Source: Klebsiella pneumoniae (GTDB lineage Bacteria; Myxococcota_A; UBA796; GCA-2862545). Taken from it: DNA of 37,694 bases. The position numbers and the translations under genes are program-made. The stretch is taken from assembly GCA_945861065.1 (NCBI GenBank), contig CAMASI010000042.1, positions 1 through 37,694 of the forward strand, in the 5' to 3' direction. The notes under the pieces were generated by a model. It worked only from the letters and a program-made list of their open reading frames with translations, had not been told where the DNA came from and did not search any database. Positions 31,310 through 37,694 of this stretch are shown in pieces; position 1 is the first letter of the stretch; the number at the start of each line of letters is the position of its first letter.

Positions 31310-31968
31310 CAGCGGCGCTCCTTGCTGGCCGAGAAGAAGCTGAAACCCGCCGTAATATTTGCGTTTTGCTTGAGTTCCAGCGAGGACGTCACTTCGCGCC
31401 ACTCAAACAGCACATCGTCGCGCAATTCGACACGAAGCGCCGTCTTCGGACCGAGGTAGAAGCGGGTTCCTAGGCCCGGCGAGATGGTCGGCGCGAATGC
31501 GAGGCCACCGCCGGGAATCACGCTGGACTCGATGGACACGCCACCCCGCGCCGCGCCGTACACGTCGAAATGAATGACGTGGGCGCCGTCCCACGACAGT
31601 TTTGCGTAGATCGGCGCCCATTGAACACCGCCGAGTGCCGAACCCAGGTAGCGAAACGCGTAAGGCGCCACGCCGTAGGTGATCGACTCAAGCTCGCGGT
31701 ACGTTCCGCTCTTGAGGCCGTAGCCGCCGCCGCCAACGATCGAGATCGCGATCTTGTCCGATTGGTGGAGGTCCACAGACAGTTGGGCGTTGGGCGTGGT
31801 CAAGTACGCGTCGAACGGCATGACGCCTGCGTGCACGCCGACCTCGGTGCGCTTGGTCTTCGGGTACATGAGCTTCTGGACGACGGCGATTTCGTCGTCG
31901 CGAATGACGCCGATATCGAGCGTCTCCTGCGCGGATGCGCTCCACGCGAATAGTGTGGTCAGCACCAT
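31309..31968 (-). CDS. Outer-membrane beta-barrel protein (myxobacterial type)
   Basis: 219 residues. The ATG at 31968 has GGAG six bases upstream; TTG at 31971 is an alternative. Signal peptide MVLTTLFAWSASA then QETLDIGVIRDDEIAVVQKLMYPK. The mature protein consists of alternating amphipathic strands (TEVGVHAGVMPFDAYL, IAISIVGGGGYGLKSG, VIHFDVYGAARGGVSI, ALRVELRDDVLFEWREV) and ends ITAGFSFFSASKERR. This matches the small barrel family recurrent in myxobacterial envelope operons. It lies between the VWA lipoprotein and the TPR-like protein with near-zero spacing. Confidence 0.78.
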   Translation of the reverse strand: MVLTTLFAWSASAQETLDIGVIRDDEIAVVQKLMYPKTKRTEVGVHAGVMPFDAYLTTPNAQLSVDLHQSDKIAISIVGGGGYGLKSGTYRELESITYGVAPYAFRYLGSALGGVQWAPIYAKLSWDGAHVIHFDVYGAARGGVSIESSVIPGGGLAFAPTISPGLGTRFYLGPKTALRVELRDDVLFEWREVTSSLELKQNANITAGFSFFSASKERR

Positions 31969-31982
31969 CAAAGTCTCCGGAA

Positions 31983-33311
31983 TTAAAAGGGGAGTTCGCG
32001 AGGGATGCCGTCGAGCGGCAGGTAGTAGATACGAACGTCGTCGCTGTAGCCAGGGATAGCCTCACCGTGGAATACAACGCTGTTGTCGTCCGCGAAGTAG
32101 CTCCAGCCATCCGTCCACTGGTCGAGGCCGAATTCGTTGGCGCTGGTGACCGAGCTTTCGTCGATGGTCTTGCCGTTGACGGTCACGCTCAACGTGTCGG
32201 TGATGGGCACCGACTGGAGCGGGAACGTGGTGGCCAGATTGGACAGGAGCTTACCGATCTCGTCGAGCACTGAGGCGAAGTCTTCGACACAACCCACGCA
32301 GGGGTCCGGGCAGTCGGCCGGCGTACACTCCGGGCTTTCCGGGCATACATCCTTGGTGATGTCCAGGCGCAAGCCCGAGGTGTCATAGGTCATCACGTCG
32401 TAACGAACGGTGCCCCATTGCGTGGGCCCGGGACACACGGGTTCATAGTCCTCGTCCAAGTTGGGGCCAATCACGACCCAAGATTGACGGATTCCGAAGC
32501 GCTCGAAGAGCTCTAGGTAGGCCTCCGGAACGGCGTCTTGTGAGGACTGGCGACGGCTGTCATCGCCTTCGTCGGACACGATAATGGGGATGAAGGTGGA
32601 CGATTCGCGGACGAGGCCGAAACTCGATTTGACGTCGCTTTCAGTGAACAGGGCGTCGTAGTGATCGTCCTCGATATCGATGTCGGCAAAGCAGTCAAGG
32701 GGCGGGTTCTCGACGGCGCGGCACAGGGCCATGAACACGGCTTCGAGGGGCTCCTCTTGCGAACTGCCGCAGTGGTTGAGCCAAGCGCCCGCGCCGCAGG
32801 TGCAATCCAGGTACTGACGGCTGACCTCAACCAGGGGATCGCCGCATGAATACGACGGGTCAGACGGGATGGACGAGGAGTCGGAAAAGCAAGTGGCGTC
32901 GCAGAGCAGCGCCTCCTTGAAGCGGCCAGCGACGTCGTCTTCGCCGCGTCCGATGATGTTCGGCTTGGGCTTGCCGTACAACTCACCCCAGGTGCCTGCG
33001 ACGTCTGTGGTGGTCACGGCGAGTTGGAAGTCTACGTAGCCTACGTCTTGCGAGATGACGGAGATGTAGTCCGCAACTGCGTCACCGAGGTCCTGCTGCG
33101 GCCGATCGGCTTCTTCCGAAGACAAGTCCTCGACGAATGCGTCGAAGTTGGTCGCCAGCGCGGAGGCTTCTTCGACCATGGAGGTCGAGTTGTCCACCAC
33201 GAAGAGGATGTCAGCGCGGTTGCTGAACGCCTCTTGCTGGTAGCCCGCGAGACGGAACAATTCGTACCGGTTGCAACCCAAAACCAGCAGAAAAGGGAGC
33301 ACGGCGGCCAT
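31983..33311 (-). CDS. VWA-domain lipoprotein
   Basis: 442 residues. MAAVLPFLLVLGCNRYEL has lipobox VLGC (C13), with GAGG eight bases before the ATG. A von Willebrand A domain follows: ADILFVVDNSTSM contains the metal-site DxSxS (D40, S42, S44), then the strand VDFQLAVTTTD. The domain is interrupted by a Cys-rich insert (LLCDATCF, YSCGD, LDCTCGAGAWLNHC), and a second Cys cluster CPESPECTPADCPDPCVGC lies near 335. The C-terminus has a strand-rich domain. VWA lipoproteins bind ligands through a divalent cation; this form recurs in myxobacterial genomes. Partner unknown, possibly the barrel encoded 14 bp downstream. Confidence 0.82.
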   Translation of the reverse strand: MAAVLPFLLVLGCNRYELFRLAGYQQEAFSNRADILFVVDNSTSMVEEASALATNFDAFVEDLSSEEADRPQQDLGDAVADYISVISQDVGYVDFQLAVTTTDVAGTWGELYGKPKPNIIGRGEDDVAGRFKEALLCDATCFSDSSSIPSDPSYSCGDPLVEVSRQYLDCTCGAGAWLNHCGSSQEEPLEAVFMALCRAVENPPLDCFADIDIEDDHYDALFTESDVKSSFGLVRESSTFIPIIVSDEGDDSRRQSSQDAVPEAYLELFERFGIRQSWVVIGPNLDEDYEPVCPGPTQWGTVRYDVMTYDTSGLRLDITKDVCPESPECTPADCPDPCVGCVEDFASVLDEIGKLLSNLATTFPLQSVPITDTLSVTVNGKTIDESSVTSANEFGLDQWTDGWSYFADDNSVVFHGEAIPGYSDDVRIYYLPLDGIPRELPF

Positions 33312-33373
33312 CGCATGTCCTCAGGAGCGTGTCGCGCTAACCGCCCGCGGGCGGCGGCGTGGTCAGGCGACGG

Positions 33374-34420
33374 TCAGAACCGTTCTGAGGCGTCCTGAAC
33401 GAGCGTGTGAATCGTGTTGAGGGCTGCGGTCACGCTCTGGATCGGGCGGACCCCGTTCTTGACGTGCCACTCGGAGAGACGGGTGAACAAGCCATTGATT
33501 TCCCTGCGGATAGCGTCGTGATCGCGTCGTACCACGAGGCGCTCTAGGTCAGTGACCATGGGCGGCACTTCGCCCCCGTCGTAGGCCTGTCGGATGCGAC
33601 GGATGCACTCGACGAGGTTGCCGTCCACGCCTGATTCGCTGATGGGTTCCATCTCGTCCACCGCCAAGCTGGGTGGATCTCCGACATCTTCTTCCACTCG
33701 GATCGGCGCGGGTATCGGCGTCATGGGCGGCACAACGCGGGGCGCGGGCTGGGGAGGCGCTGGAACTGCGACGGCGACGCGGCGGGGCTGGGCCGGCGCG
33801 GGAGAATGGCTTGGAACGCGGGCTGGCGCTGGCGCGGGGGTGCGGGCCGCCGCCGCCGCTTGTGTTGGAGGCGGCGGAGGTGCCGGCGTGGGTGAAGGGT
33901 GCGGCCCAACGGACAGCAGCACGGCCCCCCGTGATGCTACGAAGTCTGCGGGATCACCGATCATGTCTGCGTAGTCCGCTGGACTTAGACAGCCCTTGAT
34001 TTTGCTGGCGCCGAGTTCGTTCTGACAGTCCAACAGCGTGATTCGCCCGTGCGTGCCGGGGTCTACGGACACGTCCGGTGCGATGACTGCGTCAAACGCG
34101 ATTTTCGCGGGTCCGATACGAATCGATGTGGTGGCGCAGACCGCACGTGCTTTTGCCTCGCCGGGTCCAATCACGATTTCCGCAGCCTCCAGCCGGTCCA
34201 CATCGATCCGGCCCGTCAAGTCCATCCGGCCGGCGGCGCGCAGGCGGCCTTGGATGTTCGGCAGGCTGAGCGTGAGATTGCCGCTGCATTCGATATCGAG
34301 CACGGCGTTGGGAGGGGCCCATCCGAGGCTGACGTCGCCGTCGTGGCGAATCCGCAAGGAGCCTTCGGCAACCTCGAACGTAGTCCCTGCGGGAATGACC
34401 AAGGCAGCCTGACGGGACAT
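33374..34420 (-). CDS. Beta-solenoid-like, Pro-rich protein of unknown function
   Basis: 348 residues from the ATG at 34420, with GGAG seven bases upstream; a longer frame reaches 34441. Residues 1-125 show the short repeating strand pattern of bactofilin-type solenoids (LDIECSGNLTLSLPNIQGRL, GRMDLTGRIDVDRLEAAEIVIGPG), but no full match was found. A linker of Pro/Ala repeats (residues about 170-240) and an acidic stretch precede a helical end (VECIRRIRQAYDGGEVPP, RLSEWHVKNGVRP). No signal peptide is apparent, so it is cytoplasmic. It starts 22 bp after the FHA regulator gene and may be its scaffold or cytoskeletal partner. This is an inference. Confidence 0.65.
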   Translation of the reverse strand: MSRQAALVIPAGTTFEVAEGSLRIRHDGDVSLGWAPPNAVLDIECSGNLTLSLPNIQGRLRAAGRMDLTGRIDVDRLEAAEIVIGPGEAKARAVCATTSIRIGPAKIAFDAVIAPDVSVDPGTHGRITLLDCQNELGASKIKGCLSPADYADMIGDPADFVASRGAVLLSVGPHPSPTPAPPPPPTQAAAAARTPAPAPARVPSHSPAPAQPRRVAVAVPAPPQPAPRVVPPMTPIPAPIRVEEDVGDPPSLAVDEMEPISESGVDGNLVECIRRIRQAYDGGEVPPMVTDLERLVVRRDHDAIRREINGLFTRLSEWHVKNGVRPIQSVTAALNTIHTLVQDASERF

Positions 34421-34442
34421 TGTTCGCTCCGAGTGCGGCACG

Positions 34443-35408
34443 CTACCCGACGGCTCCGGGGTTGTCTACAGTGCACGACGCGAGTCGAACACGAAGCCCC
34501 CAATGCCGTTTCTCAATGAACCACGGGTCGAAGCCCTCGCCCTCTAGGAATTTGCGGAGCCGATAGACGAGCACATGCAACGTGTTGGCGTCGCGCCACG
34601 CCGCCCCCCACACCGCGGTAGCGACCGTCGCGTCTGCAATCCAGCCTTCTTCCGCCTCCGGTTTGCCGGCGGCCCGATCTGCTGCGAGCTGACGCGCCAA
34701 GACCCACATCAATACGCCGCGGTTTCCGGTGAGCACGATTTCCCGGCGCTCCGGATCGGTCAATCGCGCCTGATGGCCGGTCGGTCCGTCGGCCATGGCG
34801 TTGACGACGTACGGATAGCGGTGAATCCCGAACTCGATCGTAGGTGCCCAGTCAGCGGACGATTCCACGAGTCGTAAGCGGCGTCCTCCCACTTCAAAGA
34901 TCTCGTTGAGGGGGAGTGGACGTTCGGAGTCGGCGAGGCCCAGCCAAACTTCGTCGTCTGCGATCCGCACGAGGGTGGCTGCGCGGGCGGGGCCGTCATG
35001 AAGTCGGAGGTCGCTTTGGGCGTCGCTGCCGACATGAAAGCGAGTGGATCGGAGCAAAAAACGCACGCCGCTGTCCGCGTCTTCGAGGTGAAGCAGGCGG
35101 GGTCCCGCGGTTGTGCCCTGGCCTCGGACCTCCACTTCCATGCGCGCGCCGAATCGCACGACGGAGGGGCAATCGAGCCGGACTGCCCCGCGTGTGCGTT
35201 CGTCGTTGACGAAGGTTCCGTTCCGGCTCACCAAGTCGCGGACCCAGGCGGCACCAGCTTCGACCCACAATTCGGCGTGGTGACCCGACACGGTTTCGTC
35301 GTCTAGAACGACGCCACAACCCGCGGCTCGTCCGACGCGTACGGGGAGTGACCCCAACGGGATGGCGTGTTGCGCCTCCCCGTCGCGCCGCACCCAAAGC
35401 TCGAACAT
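34443..35408 (-). CDS. FHA-domain regulator with C-terminal winged helix
   Basis: 321 residues. The ATG at 35408 has GGAGG six bases upstream, so a GTG at 35414 is less likely. The FHA domain (GRAAGCGVVLDDETVSGHHAEL, VRDLVSRNGTFVND; residues 26-70) carries the phosphothreonine-binding GR, SxxH and NGT residues. A degenerate second FHA-like segment follows (FHVGSDAQSDLRLHDG, residues 120-190). Residues 225-310 form an OmpR/SARP-type winged helix (TAVWGAAWRDANTLHVLVYRLRKFLEGEG, FIEKRHWGLRVRL). It should bind DNA when recruited to a phosphoprotein. It heads the operon running to hemW and diverges from htpG, so it may control these. No kinase is adjacent. Confidence 0.85.
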   Translation of the reverse strand: MFELWVRRDGEAQHAIPLGSLPVRVGRAAGCGVVLDDETVSGHHAELWVEAGAAWVRDLVSRNGTFVNDERTRGAVRLDCPSVVRFGARMEVEVRGQGTTAGPRLLHLEDADSGVRFLLRSTRFHVGSDAQSDLRLHDGPARAATLVRIADDEVWLGLADSERPLPLNEIFEVGGRRLRLVESSADWAPTIEFGIHRYPYVVNAMADGPTGHQARLTDPERREIVLTGNRGVLMWVLARQLAADRAAGKPEAEEGWIADATVATAVWGAAWRDANTLHVLVYRLRKFLEGEGFDPWFIEKRHWGLRVRLASCTVDNPGAVG

Positions 35409-35510
35409 GAACACCTCCGTGTTGTGAGTGTGGTACCCACGACATCGCCGGATGTCACGGTGCTTGCCGCTCAGCGGTCGGTGCCTAGGGTCCCGGCCGT
35501 CGGAGGTCTC

Positions 35511-37379
35511 ATGTCGGAAATTGGGTTCAAGGCGGAAGTGCAGCAGCTGCTAGAGTTGATGATTCACTCTGTGTACAGCGACCGAGAAGTTTTCCTCAGG
35601 GAACTCGTCAGCAACAGTGCCGACGCCCTAGACAAGGTGCGCTTTCTCGAGCTTACGAGACCCGAACTTCGTCCGGGTGCCGCGGACGGTTCGGCGATCC
35701 GAGTCCGAGTGGACGAAACGGCTCGGATCGTGACGATTGAGGATGATGGCATTGGCATGACAGCGGCGGAAGCGGTCGAGAATCTTGGCACGATTGCCAA
35801 GAGCGGGACCAAAGCGTTTGTCGAGTCCGCTCGCTCAGCAAGCGGTGGCGGGGGCGCGCCCAATCTGATCGGTCAGTTCGGCCTTGGATTCTACGCGTCG
35901 TTCATGGTGGCCGACAAGGTGGAGGTCGACTCGCTTTCCGCGGAACCGGGTTCGGAACCGGTGTTGTGGTCCTCCTCGGGCAAGGGTGTCTTTGAGGTGG
36001 CCGTTGGTACGAGGGCGACGCGGGGAACCACGGTGACGTTGTGGATCCGCGAAGATGCGGTGGAGTTTGCATCGGCGCGGCGCTTACAGACCATTGTCCG
36101 AAAACACAGCAATTTCCTCTCTTTCCCGGTGTACGTCGGAGACGAAAAGGCGAACGCGGGCAAGGCGCTGTGGGCCGAACCGCCAGGCCAGGTGTCGGAG
36201 TCCGACGCCGCTGACTTTTACCGGCAGATCGCGATGGATTGGCGCGATCCGGCGCTGCGGGTCCACGTTTCCGTCGACAGCCCGCTGCAGTATCGGGCCC
36301 TGCTTTTCATTCCGAGCCAACGCCCCTACGACTTGTACACGCCGGAGGCCCCCCGTGGCCCCCGGTTGTACGCCCGACGTGTTCTGATCGAGGAGCATGC
36401 TCGCGAGCTTCTTCCTGATTGGCTACGCTTCGTGCGAGGCGCTGTAGACAGCGACGACATTCCGCTCAACGTCTCGCGCGAGATGGTGCAGAAGACCGCC
36501 ATCGTTCGCAAACTCAAGGACACGTTGGCGAAGCGTGTGCTCAAAGAACTGGACAAACACGCGGCCGCGCCTCGAGAAGGTGAGGGCGCTCCAAAGGTGC
36601 CGTACAGCGACGTGTGGGCGGCGTTCGGCGTGCTTCTCAAGGAAGGCTATTGGCATCAGAAGGATGATTTCGGCGAGTTGCTGTTGCCGTTGTTGCGCTT
36701 CAATACGATGCTCTGTGCCGATGCCACGACCTACAAGTCCTTGTCGGAGTTGGTGGCGGCTCGCCCCGAAGGCCAGGAACACCTGTGGTACCTGAGCGCG
36801 GAGTCGCGTGACGCGGCGCTCGCAAGCCCGCATCTGGAAGCCTTCCGGAAACGGGGTTGGGACGTCATGCTGCTCACCGACCCGGTGGACGAGTGGCTGA
36901 CGCAGGTTCTGACGGAGTTCAATGGTGTTGCGCTCAAAAGCGCGTCGCGGGGTGAGCTGGATCTGCCTGTGGACGATGTGGCTGCCGTCGCCGAACTCGG
37001 AGACTTTGGCCCATGGGCGAAGTCCGTGTTGGGGGACGCAGTTTCAGAGGTGCGGCCCAGTGCGAGGTTGACCGATAGCGCCGTGGTGCTCGTCGATGCG
37101 GAGGATGGGTTGTCTTCAAACATGGAGCGAATCCTTCGGCAGGCCAATCAGGACGTCTCGGCAGGAAAACGAATTCTCGAGCTGAACACCAACCACCAGT
37201 TGGTGCGCAACCTCAAAGACCTACATTCCCAGGGAAAAATCGAAGACGCAAGTGTGCTGATGCGCATGCTGCTGGACGAAGCGCTGCTGCTTGAGGGCAG
37301 CGTGAAGGATTCGCAGCAATTGGGGCGTCGGCTTCAGGACTTGCTCGTGCGCGCCTCAGAGGCCGCCCTTCGCGCCTGA
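35511..37379 (+). CDS. htpG: HtpG, Hsp90-family molecular chaperone
   Basis: 622 residues. GGAGG at 35502-35506 precedes the ATG at 35511, and the family start (MSEIGFKAEVQQLLELMIHSVYSDREVFLRELVSNSADALDKVR) begins here, so upstream in-frame codons to 35367 are not used. The GHKL ATP site is complete: ELVSNSADAL, EDDGIGM, and GQFGLGFYASFMV at about residues 115-130. The middle domain has FVRGAVDSDDIPLNVSREMVQ, with the catalytic Arg segment NVSRE. The C-terminal dimer domain ends RRLQDLLVRASEAALRA. HtpG folds and stabilises client proteins in the cytosol. Divergent from the FHA regulator; no heat-shock operator seen by eye. Confidence 0.96.
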   Translation: MSEIGFKAEVQQLLELMIHSVYSDREVFLRELVSNSADALDKVRFLELTRPELRPGAADGSAIRVRVDETARIVTIEDDGIGMTAAEAVENLGTIAKSGTKAFVESARSASGGGGAPNLIGQFGLGFYASFMVADKVEVDSLSAEPGSEPVLWSSSGKGVFEVAVGTRATRGTTVTLWIREDAVEFASARRLQTIVRKHSNFLSFPVYVGDEKANAGKALWAEPPGQVSESDAADFYRQIAMDWRDPALRVHVSVDSPLQYRALLFIPSQRPYDLYTPEAPRGPRLYARRVLIEEHARELLPDWLRFVRGAVDSDDIPLNVSREMVQKTAIVRKLKDTLAKRVLKELDKHAAAPREGEGAPKVPYSDVWAAFGVLLKEGYWHQKDDFGELLLPLLRFNTMLCADATTYKSLSELVAARPEGQEHLWYLSAESRDAALASPHLEAFRKRGWDVMLLTDPVDEWLTQVLTEFNGVALKSASRGELDLPVDDVAAVAELGDFGPWAKSVLGDAVSEVRPSARLTDSAVVLVDAEDGLSSNMERILRQANQDVSAGKRILELNTNHQLVRNLKDLHSQGKIEDASVLMRMLLDEALLLEGSVKDSQQLGRRLQDLLVRASEAALRA

Positions 37380-37630
37380 CAGCAGCGGGCAAGCGCGTTG
37401 ATCCGTTGTCGCTGGCTGCGCTCCTCGGTCCTCCGGACCGGGTCCGGGCATCTGAGCCCGCTCCCTTCGGTGCTCGCTTGCGCTCCTAGGCTCAACACAC
37501 TTGCGGACCGCTGTGCGGCCAGCGTGGGCTAGAAACGGTCAACAACGGGCGCGATGATCGAAAGCCGCTCCGCGATACGCCTGCGCGCACCCGATCCCGA
37601 TCCCGATCCCCCTCCCGACCCGAGGCAGCG
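37380..37630. other. Non-coding gap with inverted repeats
   Basis: 251 bp between htpG and the four-helix-bundle gene. TGAGCC at 37453-37458 pairs with GGCTCA at 37489-37494, and GGTCC/GGACC at about 37427-37440 forms a small hairpin. There is no T-tract, so a terminator for htpG is not clear. GC-rich, CGCT-rich sequence suggests a structured RNA or decayed DNA; no ORF is convincing. Confidence 0.35.
37590..37607. repeat. CCCGAT tandem repeat with a following C-run cluster
   Basis: Three exact CCCGAT units (37590-37607) followed by CCCCC, CCC and CCC runs up to 37617. On the minus strand this gives six runs of G and so could form a G-quadruplex. It lies 23 bp before the start codon of the four-helix-bundle gene. 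Confidence 0.8.
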
Positions 37631-37694
37631 ATGCCGTTCGACCATGAGAAGCTCGATGTGTACGCCGTCGCCATGGACTTCCTGGTACTCGCCA
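37631..37694 (+). CDS. Four-helix-bundle (S23/IVP-type) protein, 5' end only
   Basis: Twenty-one complete codons are visible: MPFDHEKLDVYAVAMDFLVLA. The opening F-x-x-E-K-L-x-V-Y-x-x-A-x-x-F is the signature of the S23/intervening-sequence protein family, a small four-helix bundle found inside some 23S rRNA genes, with diversity-generating retroelements, and as free-standing genes. No rRNA is near in the window. The full protein should be about 120 residues, so most lies beyond the right edge. GAGG at 37622-37625 may be its ribosome-binding site. Confidence 0.8.
   Translation, partial: MPFDHEKLDVYAVAMDFLVLA

Noticed and set aside
30128..31459. 443-codon plus-strand frame
   Set aside because: Shadow of the TPR-like gene; the minus strand has the signal peptide, operon overlaps and helical repeats.

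Overview
This is a GC-rich, lipoprotein-rich chromosomal window that most resembles a predatory or soil-type delta-group bacterium (Myxococcota or a close relative). The grounds are Thr-Asp low-complexity linkers in a lipoprotein, many signal-peptide and lipobox proteins of unknown function, DxDxDG calcium-type repeats, a myxobacterial-type outer-membrane beta-barrel, FHA and kinase-like signalling proteins, and short operons with 1-14 bp overlaps. No rRNA, tRNA or CRISPR array was recognised. The taxonomic call is an inference.

Layout. 1-1707: the first 491 codons of brxL, the BREX phage-defence AAA+/Lon-like protein, leave the window on the left. They are preceded by a G-rich tandem repeat and a doubtful small ORF. 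1709-2344: an F420/NADP oxidoreductase-family gene. 2625-5195: two half-length DUF4331-type secreted proteins and a TPR lipoprotein. 5239-10752: a plus-strand run of a large Ig-like lipoprotein, a zinc-ribbon/transmembrane protein, a degenerate Ser/Thr kinase with a C-terminal membrane anchor, and a PqqB-like metallo-beta-lactamase-fold protein. 10739-13581: dnaJ and an LpoA-like periplasmic-binding-fold protein on the minus strand. 13681-16858: a tiny lipoprotein, a secreted protein and an FG-GAP-like lipoprotein. 17030-18943: a nitroreductase, and an acetyltransferase coupled to a multi-pass protein with a metalloprotease-like motif. 19002-20600: rtcR, a CARF-domain sigma-54 activator of RNA repair, here without rtcA or rtcB. 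20877-23765: a Cys-rich secreted protein and a CPA2 cation/proton antiporter, each altered by one copy of a ~180-bp inverted-repeat element. 23787-25824: divergent lipoproteins whose start codons overlap, one of them arylsulfotransferase-like. 26086-35408: a long minus-strand gene string reading FHA-winged helix regulator, beta-solenoid-like protein, VWA lipoprotein, outer-membrane barrel, TPR-like protein, M16 peptidase and HemW. 35511-37379: htpG. 37631-end: the start of a four-helix-bundle (S23/IVP) gene behind another short tandem repeat.

The most noteworthy item is the pair of MITE-like elements at 21859-22038 and 22300-22478. They have ~23-26 bp terminal inverted repeats, a conserved central core and a 3-bp TTA target duplication (perfect in copy 1). 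Copy 1 sits in frame inside a secreted-protein gene and adds about 61 codons. Copy 2 supplies the last codons and stop codon of the antiporter. Other points of interest are the orphan RtcR with an AT-richer, gene-free upstream region, a pseudokinase operon, a DUF4331 protein split over two genes, a brxL lacking its usual upstream BREX neighbours, and a terminator-shaped hairpin on a strand with no known gene.
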